From DASRAU01 sp036005805 (GTDB lineage: Bacteria > Acidobacteriota > Polarisedimenticolia > Gp22-AA2), in the NCBI GenBank assembly GCA_036005805.1, contig DASYQE010000390.1, positions 1-26,666 of the forward strand: a stretch of DNA of 26,666 nt, read 5' to 3'. The position numbers were made by a program, and so were the translations under genes. Of this stretch, positions 1 through 11,563 are shown piece by piece (position 1 is the stretch's first letter; each line of letters starts with the position of its first letter). The notes under the pieces were generated by a model. That model did not search any database. It was given only the letters and a program-made list of their open reading frames with translations, and was not told the DNA's origin.

Positions 1-1186
1 TAGCGCGTCTCCGGCATCGCCAGGTTCACGGGGTGATCCGGTCCCTGGCTCCCGTACGACAGCAGTGTGACCTCGCGCCGGGCGTCCGCCGCCGCGTCCA
101 CGAGGATGTCGAGGAACGACTCGGGGCCGATGTGATACGAGCACGACGCGCTCACGACCACTCCGCCCTGCGCGGCCATGCGCAAGGCGCGCAGGTTGAT
201 CTCCTTGTAACCGCGGCGCGCGGCATCCACCGAGTCGCGGCTCTTGGTGAAGGCCGGGGGATCGAGGACGATGAGATCGAAACGCTCTCCCCTGCGGTCC
301 ATCTCCTTGAGCCGATCGAAGGCGTTCCCCTCGACGAAGCGAACGCGCTGCTCGAGGCCGTTGCGCGCCGCGTTGCGCGCCGCGGCGGCGAGCGCTTCGG
401 CGCTGCTGTCGATGCCCACCGCCTCGCGCGCTCCGCCGAGCAGCGCCGACAGCGCGAAACCGCCGGTGTTGCAGAAGACGTCGAGCACGCGGCGACCCGG
501 GGCGAGCGGCCGCAGCGCCAGCCGGTTCGGCCGGTGATCGAGGAACAGGCCGGTCTTCTGCCCGGATCGGATCGAGGTTTCCTGGCGCAGGCCGTCCACC
601 TCGACCTCGAGGCTGTCCGGCACGTCGCCGTGCAGCACGCCGGTCACGGGCCCGAGACCTTCGTGGGATCGGGCCGGCAGGTCGCTGCGCTCGAAGATGC
701 CGCGCGGCCCCACGAGGTCGACGAGGATCTCCGTGATGGAGCCACGCAGCCGGTCGATCCCGAGCGTGCCGATCTGCACCACGAGCTGGTCGCCGTAGCG
801 GTCCACGGTCAGCCCGGGGAGGTGATCGCCGTCGCTCGAGACCAGACGCAGGACGTCTCCGCCGAGGCCGAGGGACGAGCGATAGGCGAGTGCCGCCTCG
901 ATGCGGCGCCGGAGCAGCCCGGGGCCGTAGACCTCGTCCGGTTCGCGGGTCACGAGGCGCACGGCGATGTTCGACGCCGGGTTGTAGTAGCCGCCGCCGA
1001 GGAACTCGCCGCGTGTGTCCACCACCTGCACGGCCGATCCCGGCTCGGGATCCCCGAGGATGCGCTCGATCTCGCCGGCGTAGATCCACAGGTGCCCGGC
1101 GCGGGCGCGCTGGTCGCGGCCGCGGCGCAGGACGACACGACCGGCGCCGGGGGTGGCCGGGCGGACGGGTGTGGGCGGCCGCGCCT

Positions 1187-4404
<3,218 letters not shown>

Positions 4405-4441
4405 GCCTCGTCAGGAGAAGGGGGGCCCGTACCCGCGCCGG

Positions 4442-4447
4442 AGTCTA
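4442..4447 (-). promoter_or_regulatory. Candidate -10 box for the hut operon
   Basis: TAGACT on the minus strand, about 37 nt before the hutH GTG, fits the TANNNT form of a sigma70 -10 element. There is no convincing -35 hexamer 16-18 nt upstream, so this is only suggestive. Confidence 0.2.
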
Positions 4448-4467
4448 CCATGCGCCGAAAACGCCCC

Positions 4468-4497
4468 TTGCGCCCGGCCGGTCCGACCTCCTACGAT
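4468..4497 (+). promoter_or_regulatory. Candidate sigma70 promoter for purA
   Basis: TTGCGC (4468-4473) and TACGAT (4492-4497) are separated by 18 nt in the 117-bp gap between the divergent hutH and purA starts. Transcription would begin near 4503, leaving a leader of about 19 nt that holds the AGAGGAG ribosome binding site. Confidence 0.4.
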
Positions 4498-4521
4498 GCC
4501 GCGGATCCAGAGGAGACGCAC

Positions 4522-5838
4522 GTGCCGGCCTTCGTGGTCGTCGGCGCCCAGTGGGGCGACGAGGGAAAAGGGAAGATCGTCGACCTGCTCACCGAGCGGG
4601 TGGACATCGTCGCGCGCTACGGCGGCGGACCGAACGCCGGCCACACCATCGTCGCCGGCGGCCACCACCTCGCCCTGCACCACATCCCCTCCGGGATCCT
4701 CAACGAGCACGTGACCTGCGTCATCGGCAACGGCGTCGTCGTCGACCCGGCCTCGCTGCTCCAGGAGATCGCCAAGCTGCGTGAGGCGGGGGTCAAGGTG
4801 GAGGAGAACCTGCGCCTCAGCGACCGGGCCCACGTCATCCTGCCGTACCACCGCGGCCTCGACATCGCGCGCGAGGAAGGGGCGGCGGCGGGACGGCTCG
4901 GAACGACGCGCCTCGGGGTGGGACCGGCGTACGAGACCAAGGCGGCGCGCTACGGCGTCCGGGTGGCCGACCTCGGCGATCCCGCCACGCTCGGGGACAA
5001 GGTGGCCCGCGTCGCCGACTGCCTGCGCCGGGCGGCGCCGGCTCCGCTGCCGGCCGGGTGCGACGCCGACCCCGGGGAGGTCACGGCGCGCTACCTCGAG
5101 CACGGGCGCGCCCTGCGTCCTTTCGTCACCGACACGTCGGCGCTCCTGAACCGGATGCTCGACGACGGCCGCGTCATGCTGTGCGAAGGCGCCCAGGGGA
5201 CGATGCTCGATCTCGATCACGGCTCGTATCCGTTCGTGACGTCGTCGTCGTCCACCGCCGGCGGCGCCTGCACGGGGCTCGGCATCAGCCCGATCCGCAT
5301 CGAGGCGATCATCGGCATCCTGAAGGCCTACGCCACGCGGGTCGGCGAGGGGCCGTTCCCGACCGAGCAGGACAACGATGCGGGCCGGCTCATCCGCGAG
5401 CGGGGTCACGAGTTCGGCTCGACGACCGGGCGGCCGCGGCGCACCGGCTGGTTCGACGCGGTCGTCGCGCGCTACTCGGTCTCGATCAACCAGATCGAGT
5501 CGGTGGCGCTGACGCTCTTCGACGTGCTCGACGCCTTCGATCCGATCCCGATCTGCGTCGCCTACGAGCACGAGGGGCGCCGCCTCGAGGAGCTCCCCGC
5601 CGATCCGGCGGTGCTGCGGGCGTGCAAGCCCATCTTCGAGATGGTTCCCGGCTGGCGCAAGGACACCTCGGGCGTCACCCGCTTCGAGGACCTGCCGGCG
5701 CAGGCGCAGGAGTACGTGCGCCGGGTCGAGGCCGCCGTCGGCTGCGAAGCCGGCATCGTCTCGGTCGGGCCGCAGCGCGAGGCGACGATTCTCCGGCCCA
5801 AGAGCCGCATCGCCCGCTGGCTCCCGGCCCGCGCGTAG
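4522..5838 (+). CDS. purA: Adenylosuccinate synthetase
   Basis: GTP-dependent ligation of aspartate to IMP, giving adenylosuccinate, the first committed step to AMP. The 438 residues are the normal length. The catalytic pair sits exactly where the E. coli enzyme has it: Asp13 in QWGDEGKGK and His41 in NAGHT. GVGPAYETKAAR, LCEGAQGTMLD and TSSSSTAGGACTG are further family landmarks. GTG 4522 is preferred because the upstream AGAGGAG is well placed and the mature N-terminus begins PAFVVVGAQWG. The frame is open much further upstream, but that stretch is antisense to hutH. The gene is divergent from hutH and only 7 nt before the decarboxylase, so those two may be cotranscribed. Confidence 0.97.
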   Translation: MPAFVVVGAQWGDEGKGKIVDLLTERVDIVARYGGGPNAGHTIVAGGHHLALHHIPSGILNEHVTCVIGNGVVVDPASLLQEIAKLREAGVKVEENLRLSDRAHVILPYHRGLDIAREEGAAAGRLGTTRLGVGPAYETKAARYGVRVADLGDPATLGDKVARVADCLRRAAPAPLPAGCDADPGEVTARYLEHGRALRPFVTDTSALLNRMLDDGRVMLCEGAQGTMLDLDHGSYPFVTSSSSTAGGACTGLGISPIRIEAIIGILKAYATRVGEGPFPTEQDNDAGRLIRERGHEFGSTTGRPRRTGWFDAVVARYSVSINQIESVALTLFDVLDAFDPIPICVAYEHEGRRLEELPADPAVLRACKPIFEMVPGWRKDTSGVTRFEDLPAQAQEYVRRVEAAVGCEAGIVSVGPQREATILRPKSRIARWLPARA

Positions 5839-5845
5839 GGCCGGC

Positions 5846-7312
5846 GTGCCGCGCGGCCGCGAGGAGATCGCCCGCGCGCGACGTCTCGGCCACCGCATCC
5901 TCGACCTGACCCTGGCGCACACGCTCGGCGCGACCGATCGCGCCTGGAGCGGATCGGGACGGTCGCGCGTCGCCCGACGCCTCGCGGCGCTCCCTCCGAT
6001 CCGCGGCGGCTCGGAGGGGCGAGCCATGGCGCGTCTCCAGACCATCTTCACGGACTCGATGCGCATGTCCCACCCGCGTCTCTTCGGCCTGTTCACCCCG
6101 GCGCCGCTGCCGATCGCCGCGCTCGCCGACATGGCGGCGGCATTTCTGAACCAGTCTCCCGACGCGTGGAAGGCCGGTCCGGCGGCCACCGAAGTGGAAG
6201 CGGGCCTCCTGAAAATGTTCACCCGGCTCATCGGCTGGGGGGCCGGCTCGTTCGGAGCGGTGACGTCGGGGGGAGGTGGAGCGAACCTGCTCGCGCTGAA
6301 GATGGCGCGCGATCGCGCCCTCGGCATCGTCTCCCGCCGCCGCGGCGTGAGCCGCGGCGCCACGGTGCGCCTGCGCGTCTATGCCTCCGACCAGGCGCAC
6401 TTCTCGATCGCCCGCGCGCTCGACATCCTCGGGGTCGGTTCGGACGCCCTGGTGACCCTCCCGACCGGGCGGGATCGCCGTCTCGATGCCGATCGCCTCG
6501 ATGCGGCCCTGCGCCGCGACCGCCGCCGCGGATTGCGGCCCATGGCGATCGTGGCGACTGCGGGGACGACCAGCACCGGCACGCTCGATCCCCTGGCGAC
6601 GATCGCCTCGTGCGCGCGCCGCCACGCAGCCTTCCTGCACGTTGACGCGGCCTACGGCGGCGCGCTGCTCTTCTCGCGCAAGAGCCGGCGCCTGCTCGAG
6701 GGCCTCGACCGGGCCGACACGGTCACCATCGATCCGCACAAAGGACTGTTCCAGCCTTTCAGCCTCGCGGTCCTGCTGGCGCGCGACCGGGAGCGGCTGC
6801 GGGCCTCGTGCGCCATCGAGCCCGACTACCTGCGCAAGGATCTCGAGCGCGAGCCGGACCGTCTCGACCTGTACCAGCACTCGCTCGAAGGTTCGCGGCC
6901 GTTCCGCGCCCTGAAGCTCGATCTGACGCTGCAGACGATCGGTCTCGATGGACTGGGGGCCCTCGTGGACCACACCCGGGACATGGCTCGCCTGTTGGAA
7001 CAGCGCGTCCTCGCCGACCCGCGCTTCGAAAGCTGCGGCGCCCCCGTCGATCTCTCCACCGTCGTCCTGCGCTACCTCCCGGCGTGGGCTCGCGCCTCCG
7101 TCCCGCGGGCGCGCGGCGCGGCGGCCAGGCGGCGCCTGGATCGCATCCAGCTGCGCATCCAGCACGCCGTCGAGAGCAGCGGCGAGGCGTGGTTTCCGGC
7201 GATCGTCCTGGACGGCGCGGTCTGGCTGCGGATCGGCGTCTTCAACTACCGGACGACCCAAGAGGACATCGATCGCCTGCTGCGCGCCATCGTGCGGGCC
7301 GCAGGCGAGTGA
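5846..7312 (+). CDS. PLP-dependent group II amino acid decarboxylase (aromatic amino acid / glutamate decarboxylase family)
   Basis: Fold type I PLP enzyme expected to decarboxylate an amino acid, possibly aromatic; the substrate cannot be read from sequence. Over 488 residues the landmarks appear in order: the glycine-rich phosphate region TSGGGGANLLA (140-150), the ring-stacking histidine in DQAHFSIARA (His185), HVDAAYGGALLFS with the pyridine-binding Asp267, and DPHKGLFQPF with the Schiff-base Lys299. The start is GTG 5846, 7 nt after purA, with a weak ribosome binding site. An internal ATG follows at residue 61, but the region before it (HRILDLTLAH...) resembles the N-terminal helix of the family, so the longer form is kept. 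The gene ends 8 nt before the stop of the convergent response regulator, leaving no room for a separate terminator. Confidence 0.87.
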   Translation: MPRGREEIARARRLGHRILDLTLAHTLGATDRAWSGSGRSRVARRLAALPPIRGGSEGRAMARLQTIFTDSMRMSHPRLFGLFTPAPLPIAALADMAAAFLNQSPDAWKAGPAATEVEAGLLKMFTRLIGWGAGSFGAVTSGGGGANLLALKMARDRALGIVSRRRGVSRGATVRLRVYASDQAHFSIARALDILGVGSDALVTLPTGRDRRLDADRLDAALRRDRRRGLRPMAIVATAGTTSTGTLDPLATIASCARRHAAFLHVDAAYGGALLFSRKSRRLLEGLDRADTVTIDPHKGLFQPFSLAVLLARDRERLRASCAIEPDYLRKDLEREPDRLDLYQHSLEGSRPFRALKLDLTLQTIGLDGLGALVDHTRDMARLLEQRVLADPRFESCGAPVDLSTVVLRYLPAWARASVPRARGAAARRRLDRIQLRIQHAVESSGEAWFPAIVLDGAVWLRIGVFNYRTTQEDIDRLLRAIVRAAGE

Positions 7313-7320
7313 CGGACGGA

Positions 7321-7944
7321 TCAGCCGGCCTTGCGCTCGCCGGTGAGGGTCTGGAGCTGCGGGCGGACGACGCTCTCGTAGCAGTCGGGGCAGATGCCGT
7401 GGCTGAAGCGGGCGTCGGAGTGGTCGCTGATGTACGACTCCACCTGCTGCCAGTAGTCGCCGTCGTTGCGCACCCGCTTGCAGTACGAGCAGATGGGCAG
7501 CAGTCCCTGCAGCGTGCGGATGCGGGCGATGGCCTCCTCGAGCTCGCGCACGCGCGCCGCCAGCTGGTTCTGCAGGGTGATGATGCGCAGGCCCGCCTGC
7601 AGGCGGGCGCGCAGCTCCTCGCGGTCGAAGGGCTTGATGATGTAGTCGTCCGCGCCGGCCTCGAGACCCGAGACGATGTCCTCCTTGTTCCCCTTGGCGG
7701 TGAGCAGGATGACGTACGGCGGCTGGGCCACGCTTCCTTCACGCACGCGGCGGCACACGTCCACGCCGTCGAGGCTCGGCATCATCCAGTCGAGGATGGC
7801 GACGCGCGGGGCGTCGGGGCCGGTGAGAGCCTGGAGGGCCGCCTGGCCGTCGCAGGTGACCAGCACCTCGTAGCCCCACCGGGTCAACGTGGCCTCGAGC
7901 ATCTTGCGCGACACCAGGTCGTCCTCGGCAATCAGGATGCGCAT
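7321..7944 (-). CDS. Response regulator: receiver domain, coiled coil and C-terminal CxxC...CxxC module
   Basis: A 207-residue protein. Residues 1-118 form a canonical receiver: acidic pair in AEDD, phosphoacceptor Asp52 in ILDWMMP, Thr82 and Lys104 in YIIKPFD. Residues about 119-147 look like a coiled coil (NQLAARVRELEEAIARIRTL). The tail has LLPICSYCKRVRNDGDYW and SHGICPDCYE, with Cys152, Cys155, Cys185 and Cys188, a probable metal-binding module. No DNA-binding helix-turn-helix is seen, so output is more likely through protein contact. GGAG 8 nt before ATG 7944 supports the start. The gene overlaps the end of the hybrid kinase gene by 13 bp, which points to coupled translation and a cognate pair. 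Confidence 0.93.
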   Translation of the reverse strand: MRILIAEDDLVSRKMLEATLTRWGYEVLVTCDGQAALQALTGPDAPRVAILDWMMPSLDGVDVCRRVREGSVAQPPYVILLTAKGNKEDIVSGLEAGADDYIIKPFDREELRARLQAGLRIITLQNQLAARVRELEEAIARIRTLQGLLPICSYCKRVRNDGDYWQQVESYISDHSDARFSHGICPDCYESVVRPQLQTLTGERKAG

Positions 7945-10718
7945 GCGTCTTTCTCCGGGTCCATCGCGAACGGCGTGAGAGCGCGCACCAGGCGCCCCAT
8001 TTCCATGGCGAGCTCGGCGCGAGCCGTGCGCGCGGATTTCAGATCCCCCAGGCCGCCGAACACCTCGAGCCGGCCCAGCACCTGCACCGCGGGGGCGGCG
8101 CCGAAGGTGCCGATCGAGCCGCGGAGCGTGTTGGCCGCCCGGACGATCGCCGTGCCTTCACCGCGGTCGAGGGCCGCGTCGATCGCCTGCAGGTGCAGCG
8201 GCGCCGTTTGCAGGAAGGCCCGCACCAGCTCCGACAGCAGCACGCGGTCCCCTTCGACGCGGCCGAGGAGATCGACGGGATCGATGGCGGGCAAAGGCTC
8301 CCGCTGGGCCGGCGGCGGCGGGACGAGAGCCAGGGCGGGACGGTTCGCGGCGGTCTCCGGTTCGAGCGCCGGCGGCCGGGGACGCCCCTCGTGCAGCGCA
8401 TGGCGCGTGACCAGGCGATCCGGCGAGACACCCGGAGTGCCCAGCACCGCCGCCACGGCGTCCTTGAGGTCCGCATCCTTGACCGGCTTGATGAGGTAGG
8501 CGCCGATGCCGATGCTCCGGCAGCGCAGCGCGTCGCCGCGCTCGCCGTCGCTGCTGAGCAGCAGGATCGGGATCCCGGCGAGGCGCGTGTCCTGGCGGAT
8601 GCGCGCCGCGAGCGCGAACCCGTCCTGCCCGGGCATGCGGCGGTCGATGAGAGCCACCTGGAAGAGATCGCCCGATCCGACGGCGGCCCGCAGGAGTCCC
8701 ATCGCCTCGTCGGCATCCACCGCGCACTGCGGGCGCATCCCCCACGACGCCAGGCGCGCTTCGAGCAGGCGGCGGTTCACCGGGTCGTCGTCCACCGCGA
8801 GCACGCGCACCCCTTCGAGAGGCACCGGTCCGGCCGCGAACGGCTGGGCGGCCGCGCGCTGCCGGCCGAACGTGGCTTCGAAGGTGAAGGTCGAGCCGTG
8901 CCCCGGCTCGCTCGTCACCCGGATGCGCCCGTGCATCAGGGCCACCAGCTCCGAGGCGATGGTCAGCCCGAGCCCCACGCCGCCGTGCCGGCGCGTGCTC
9001 GAGCCGTCCGCCTGCGTGAAGGGCTCGAGGATCACCGCCTGCTTCTCGCGCGGGATGCCGATCCCTGTGTCCTTGATGGCGAAGCGCAGGGTCGTCTCCC
9101 CGGCGCTGGTGCGGACCAGGTCGACGTCGAGGTCGACGTGGCCGCGCTCGGTGAATTTCACGCCGTTGCCGATGAGATGCACGAGCACCTGGCGCAGGCG
9201 ACCGGGATCGCCGACGAGGTCGTCGGGGATGCCCTCGGCGATCTGCACGCCGAGCCGGAGTCCCTTCTCCGTCGCGCGGGGCCGCAGCGTCCGGACCACC
9301 TCCTCGACGCAGGGGCGCAGGTAGAAGGGAATCGGCTCGAGGCGCATCTGCGCCGCCTCGATGCGCGAGAAATCCAGCAGGTCGTTCACCAGCGCCAGCA
9401 GCGCGTCGGCCGATCCCTTGACCAGGGTGAGATGCGCGCGGGTCTCCGGCGGCAGGTCGCCATCGAGGGTCAGGGCCGTCATGCCGATGATGCCGTTGAG
9501 CGGCGTGCGGATCTCGTGGCTGACGTTGGCGAGGAACTCGGACTTGGCGCGCGTGCCGGCGCGCGACTCGCGCAGCGCGTGGTCGAGCGCCGCGTTCTTC
9601 TGCTCCAGCTCCGCCGTCCGGCGCGCGATCGACTCCTCGAGCGAGGTCCGTTCCTTGTTGATGGCCTCCGACATCGTGGTGAAGGAGCGGGCCAGGGCGC
9701 CGACCTCGTCCTCGCGCTCGGCGTCGAGCCCCGCGAACCGGTGCACGCTGCGATCCCCTTCGGCCAGGCGGCGCGCCGCCTCCCCGAGCCGGTTCACCCG
9801 CTCGACCACGTCCCCCGAGACGAGGTAGGCGAGCGTGATCGCCAGGACCAGGCCGATCACCGCCGCGACCGCCAGGTCGCGCATGCGATGGTCCGGGCGG
9901 TCGAGAGCGAACGACGGATCGCGGACCGCCATCACCTGGAGCGGTGGAGCACCTTCCCAGGCGGCGGCCGGGCCCGCCCCGGCGACGAGGTAGGAACGGC
10001 CGTTGTCGAGGACGATCTCGCGGGGGGCGTGGCTCTCCGCGGGGGCCTCGATGGCACCCTGCAGCGCCGCCAGGTTCGACCAGGACCCCGCGAGGAGCGC
10101 TCCGCTCCCGCCGTCGCGCAGCACGAGGAAGGCGCCGGATTCCGGTCCGATCCGCTCGACGCGCGACGATCGCACCATGTTCTCGATCCCCTGCCAGTCG
10201 AGCAGGCCGACCAGGCGTCGTCCGGGGGTCGCGGTGATCGGCGTGTCGAACACCGCCATCGGCTTGCCGTCCGGGCGCAGAGTGAGGGAGCAGAGACCTT
10301 CGGGTGACATCGACGGCGCCGTGAGCAGGGACCCGGCGCGGGGTCCAGGGGCGCTCTGGGCGAGGGGGCGGCCGTCGCGGTCGGTGATCGCCAGGAGAAT
10401 CCACGGCGCGTCGGTTCCTTCCCGGGCGCGGGCGAGGCGCGCGTCGGCGCCGGCGCCGCCGGGGGTGTGCGGCGCATCGAGAAACGAGGCGATGATGCGC
10501 AGGTCGGCGCAGCGCTCCCCGAGGTAGCCGTGCACGCGCCCCAGAAGGAGGCCCGCGGAGTCCTGCAGATCGTCCAGCGCCTCCTGGCGGATCGTGTGCC
10601 TGAGCGGCAGGACCGCGTTGGCCGCGGCGAGGCCGAAAGCGACGAGCAGGGCGCCGCCGAACGCGACGGCGAGCCGCGTGAACAGGCGCGATCGGACAGG
10701 CCTCCAGCCGGTGTCCAT
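7932..10718 (-). CDS. Membrane hybrid sensor histidine kinase (sensor, HAMP, HisKA, HATPase, REC, degenerate Hpt)
   Basis: 928 residues from ATG 10718. Order: membrane helix about 13-38, extracytoplasmic sensor region about 40-275 (probably Cache-like), second membrane helix about 281-302, HAMP, coiled coil, HisKA with phosphoacceptor His401 in NVSHEIRTPLNGI, and HATPase with Asn518 in HLIGNGVKFT plus DTGIGIP and GVGLGLTI. A receiver follows with acidic residues in VLAVDDD, Asp692 in ALIDRRMP and Lys744 in YLIKP. The final ~100 residues resemble an Hpt helix bundle, but the key position is Asn863 in RAANTLRGS where His is expected. The frame can be extended to a TTG at 10769, but ATG directly before MDTGWRPVRSRLFTRL is more natural. 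No Shine-Dalgarno is seen; TACCTT lies 10 nt before the ATG. The gene overlaps the response regulator by 13 bp. The ligand is unknown. Confidence 0.93.
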   Translation of the reverse strand: MDTGWRPVRSRLFTRLAVAFGGALLVAFGLAAANAVLPLRHTIRQEALDDLQDSAGLLLGRVHGYLGERCADLRIIASFLDAPHTPGGAGADARLARAREGTDAPWILLAITDRDGRPLAQSAPGPRAGSLLTAPSMSPEGLCSLTLRPDGKPMAVFDTPITATPGRRLVGLLDWQGIENMVRSSRVERIGPESGAFLVLRDGGSGALLAGSWSNLAALQGAIEAPAESHAPREIVLDNGRSYLVAGAGPAAAWEGAPPLQVMAVRDPSFALDRPDHRMRDLAVAAVIGLVLAITLAYLVSGDVVERVNRLGEAARRLAEGDRSVHRFAGLDAEREDEVGALARSFTTMSEAINKERTSLEESIARRTAELEQKNAALDHALRESRAGTRAKSEFLANVSHEIRTPLNGIIGMTALTLDGDLPPETRAHLTLVKGSADALLALVNDLLDFSRIEAAQMRLEPIPFYLRPCVEEVVRTLRPRATEKGLRLGVQIAEGIPDDLVGDPGRLRQVLVHLIGNGVKFTERGHVDLDVDLVRTSAGETTLRFAIKDTGIGIPREKQAVILEPFTQADGSSTRRHGGVGLGLTIASELVALMHGRIRVTSEPGHGSTFTFEATFGRQRAAAQPFAAGPVPLEGVRVLAVDDDPVNRRLLEARLASWGMRPQCAVDADEAMGLLRAAVGSGDLFQVALIDRRMPGQDGFALAARIRQDTRLAGIPILLLSSDGERGDALRCRSIGIGAYLIKPVKDADLKDAVAAVLGTPGVSPDRLVTRHALHEGRPRPPALEPETAANRPALALVPPPPAQREPLPAIDPVDLLGRVEGDRVLLSELVRAFLQTAPLHLQAIDAALDRGEGTAIVRAANTLRGSIGTFGAAPAVQVLGRLEVFGGLGDLKSARTARAELAMEMGRLVRALTPFAMDPEKDACAS

Positions 10719-10840
10719 GCGGAGGCAAAAGGTAGGGACGGCAGGGGGAGGGTGCAAGACGGGCCGCAAGAAAGATAAGGATGCGCCGCGGGAGCGTCAG
10801 CCGACCGTCGCTCCGTGGGCGCGGCCGCCCCGGGGCACGG

Positions 10841-10846
10841 TATCAT
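10841..10846 (+). promoter_or_regulatory. Candidate -10 box for the sugar epimerase gene
   Basis: TATCAT lies 17 nt before the GTG start of the epimerase, followed by GGAGA as ribosome binding site. No good -35 hexamer is visible in the GC-rich sequence before it. The same hexamer, also followed by CGC-type sequence, occurs before two other genes in the window (20010-20015 and 22644-22649). Confidence 0.28.
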
Positions 10847-10863
10847 CCGCCCGGAGACCGACC

Positions 10864-11430
10864 GTGCCCTTTCAAATTCTGGATCGCCCGCTGCCCGGAG
10901 TGGTCGTCATCCGGCCCGACGCCTATGCCGACGAGCGGGGGCTGTTCATCGAGGCGTTCCGCGCCGATCGCTTCGAGGACATGGGCATCCCTCCCGTGTT
11001 CGTGCAGGAGAACCAGTCGCGCTCCCGCAAAGGGGTCATCCGCGGCCTGCATTTCCAGTGGGAGCCCGCGATGGGGAAGCTGATGCGGGTGACGCGGGGC
11101 AGGGCCTATCTCGTCGGCGTGGACATCCGGTGGAACTCGCCGACGCTCGGCCGCTGGTTCGGCCTCGAGGCCTCCGACGAGGATCGCACGCAGGTATGGG
11201 CGCCGCCCGGCTTCGCGCGCGGCTTCTGCTCCCTCGAAGAAGGAACCGAGGTCCTGTACAAGTGCACCGGCACCTACGATCCGAAGAATGAGTCGGGCAT
11301 CCGCTGGAACGACGCGCGCATCGGCCTGCGCTGGCCCCTGGCCGATCCGATCCTCTCGCCCAAGGATCGCGACGCGCAGTCGCTCGACGACTGGCTGCGC
11401 CGCCCCGAGTCGAAACGCTTCGCAGTCTGA
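10864..11430 (+). CDS. rfbC: dTDP-4-dehydrorhamnose 3,5-epimerase family protein
   Basis: RmlC/RfbC-type cupin of 188 residues, close to the family's usual 180-190. In the rhamnose pathway it epimerises C3 and C5 of dTDP-4-keto-6-deoxyglucose. The catalytic His63 is in VIRGLHFQ and the catalytic Tyr132 in EVLYKCTGTYDP. FVQENQSRSRKGVIRG and SGIRWNDARIGLRWP are family signatures. GTG 10864 is chosen from GGAGA 8 nt upstream and because homology starts at once (PFQILDRPLPGVVVI). The other dTDP-rhamnose genes (rmlA, rmlB, rmlD) are not nearby, so the exact sugar product cannot be fixed from context. The gene is divergent from the kinase and 19 nt before a tRNA gene. Confidence 0.9.
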   Translation: MPFQILDRPLPGVVVIRPDAYADERGLFIEAFRADRFEDMGIPPVFVQENQSRSRKGVIRGLHFQWEPAMGKLMRVTRGRAYLVGVDIRWNSPTLGRWFGLEASDEDRTQVWAPPGFARGFCSLEEGTEVLYKCTGTYDPKNESGIRWNDARIGLRWPLADPILSPKDRDAQSLDDWLRRPESKRFAV

Positions 11431-11449
11431 TACAGTTCGCTCACCGGAC

Positions 11450-11522
11450 GGGCCGTTAGCTCAGGCGGTAGAGCATGTGCCTTTTAAGCACAGGGTCGCT
11501 GGTTCGAGTCCAGCACGGCTCA
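11450..11522 (+). tRNA. tRNA-Lys (anticodon TTT)
   Basis: A full 73-nt cloverleaf can be folded by eye. The acceptor stem GGGCCGT pairs with ACGGCTC. The D stem is GCTC/GAGC, the anticodon stem TGTGC/GCACA with loop CTTTTAA giving TTT, and the T stem GCTGG/CCAGC around TTCGAGT. The discriminator base is A. The genome continues CCG, so the terminal CCA is not fully encoded. Confidence 0.97.
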
Positions 11523-11563
11523 CCGGATCGGTCCGATGGGTCCTCTGCAGGAAAACAGAAGAG

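Noticed and set aside
4411..6363. 650-codon minus-strand frame opposite purA
   Set aside because: Shadow of purA and the decarboxylase, with low-complexity Arg/Ala/Asp-rich translation.
10719..10769. TTG start adding 17 residues to the kinase
   Set aside because: TTG is a rare start, has no Shine-Dalgarno, and the added residues precede the basic sequence that normally starts before the first membrane helix.
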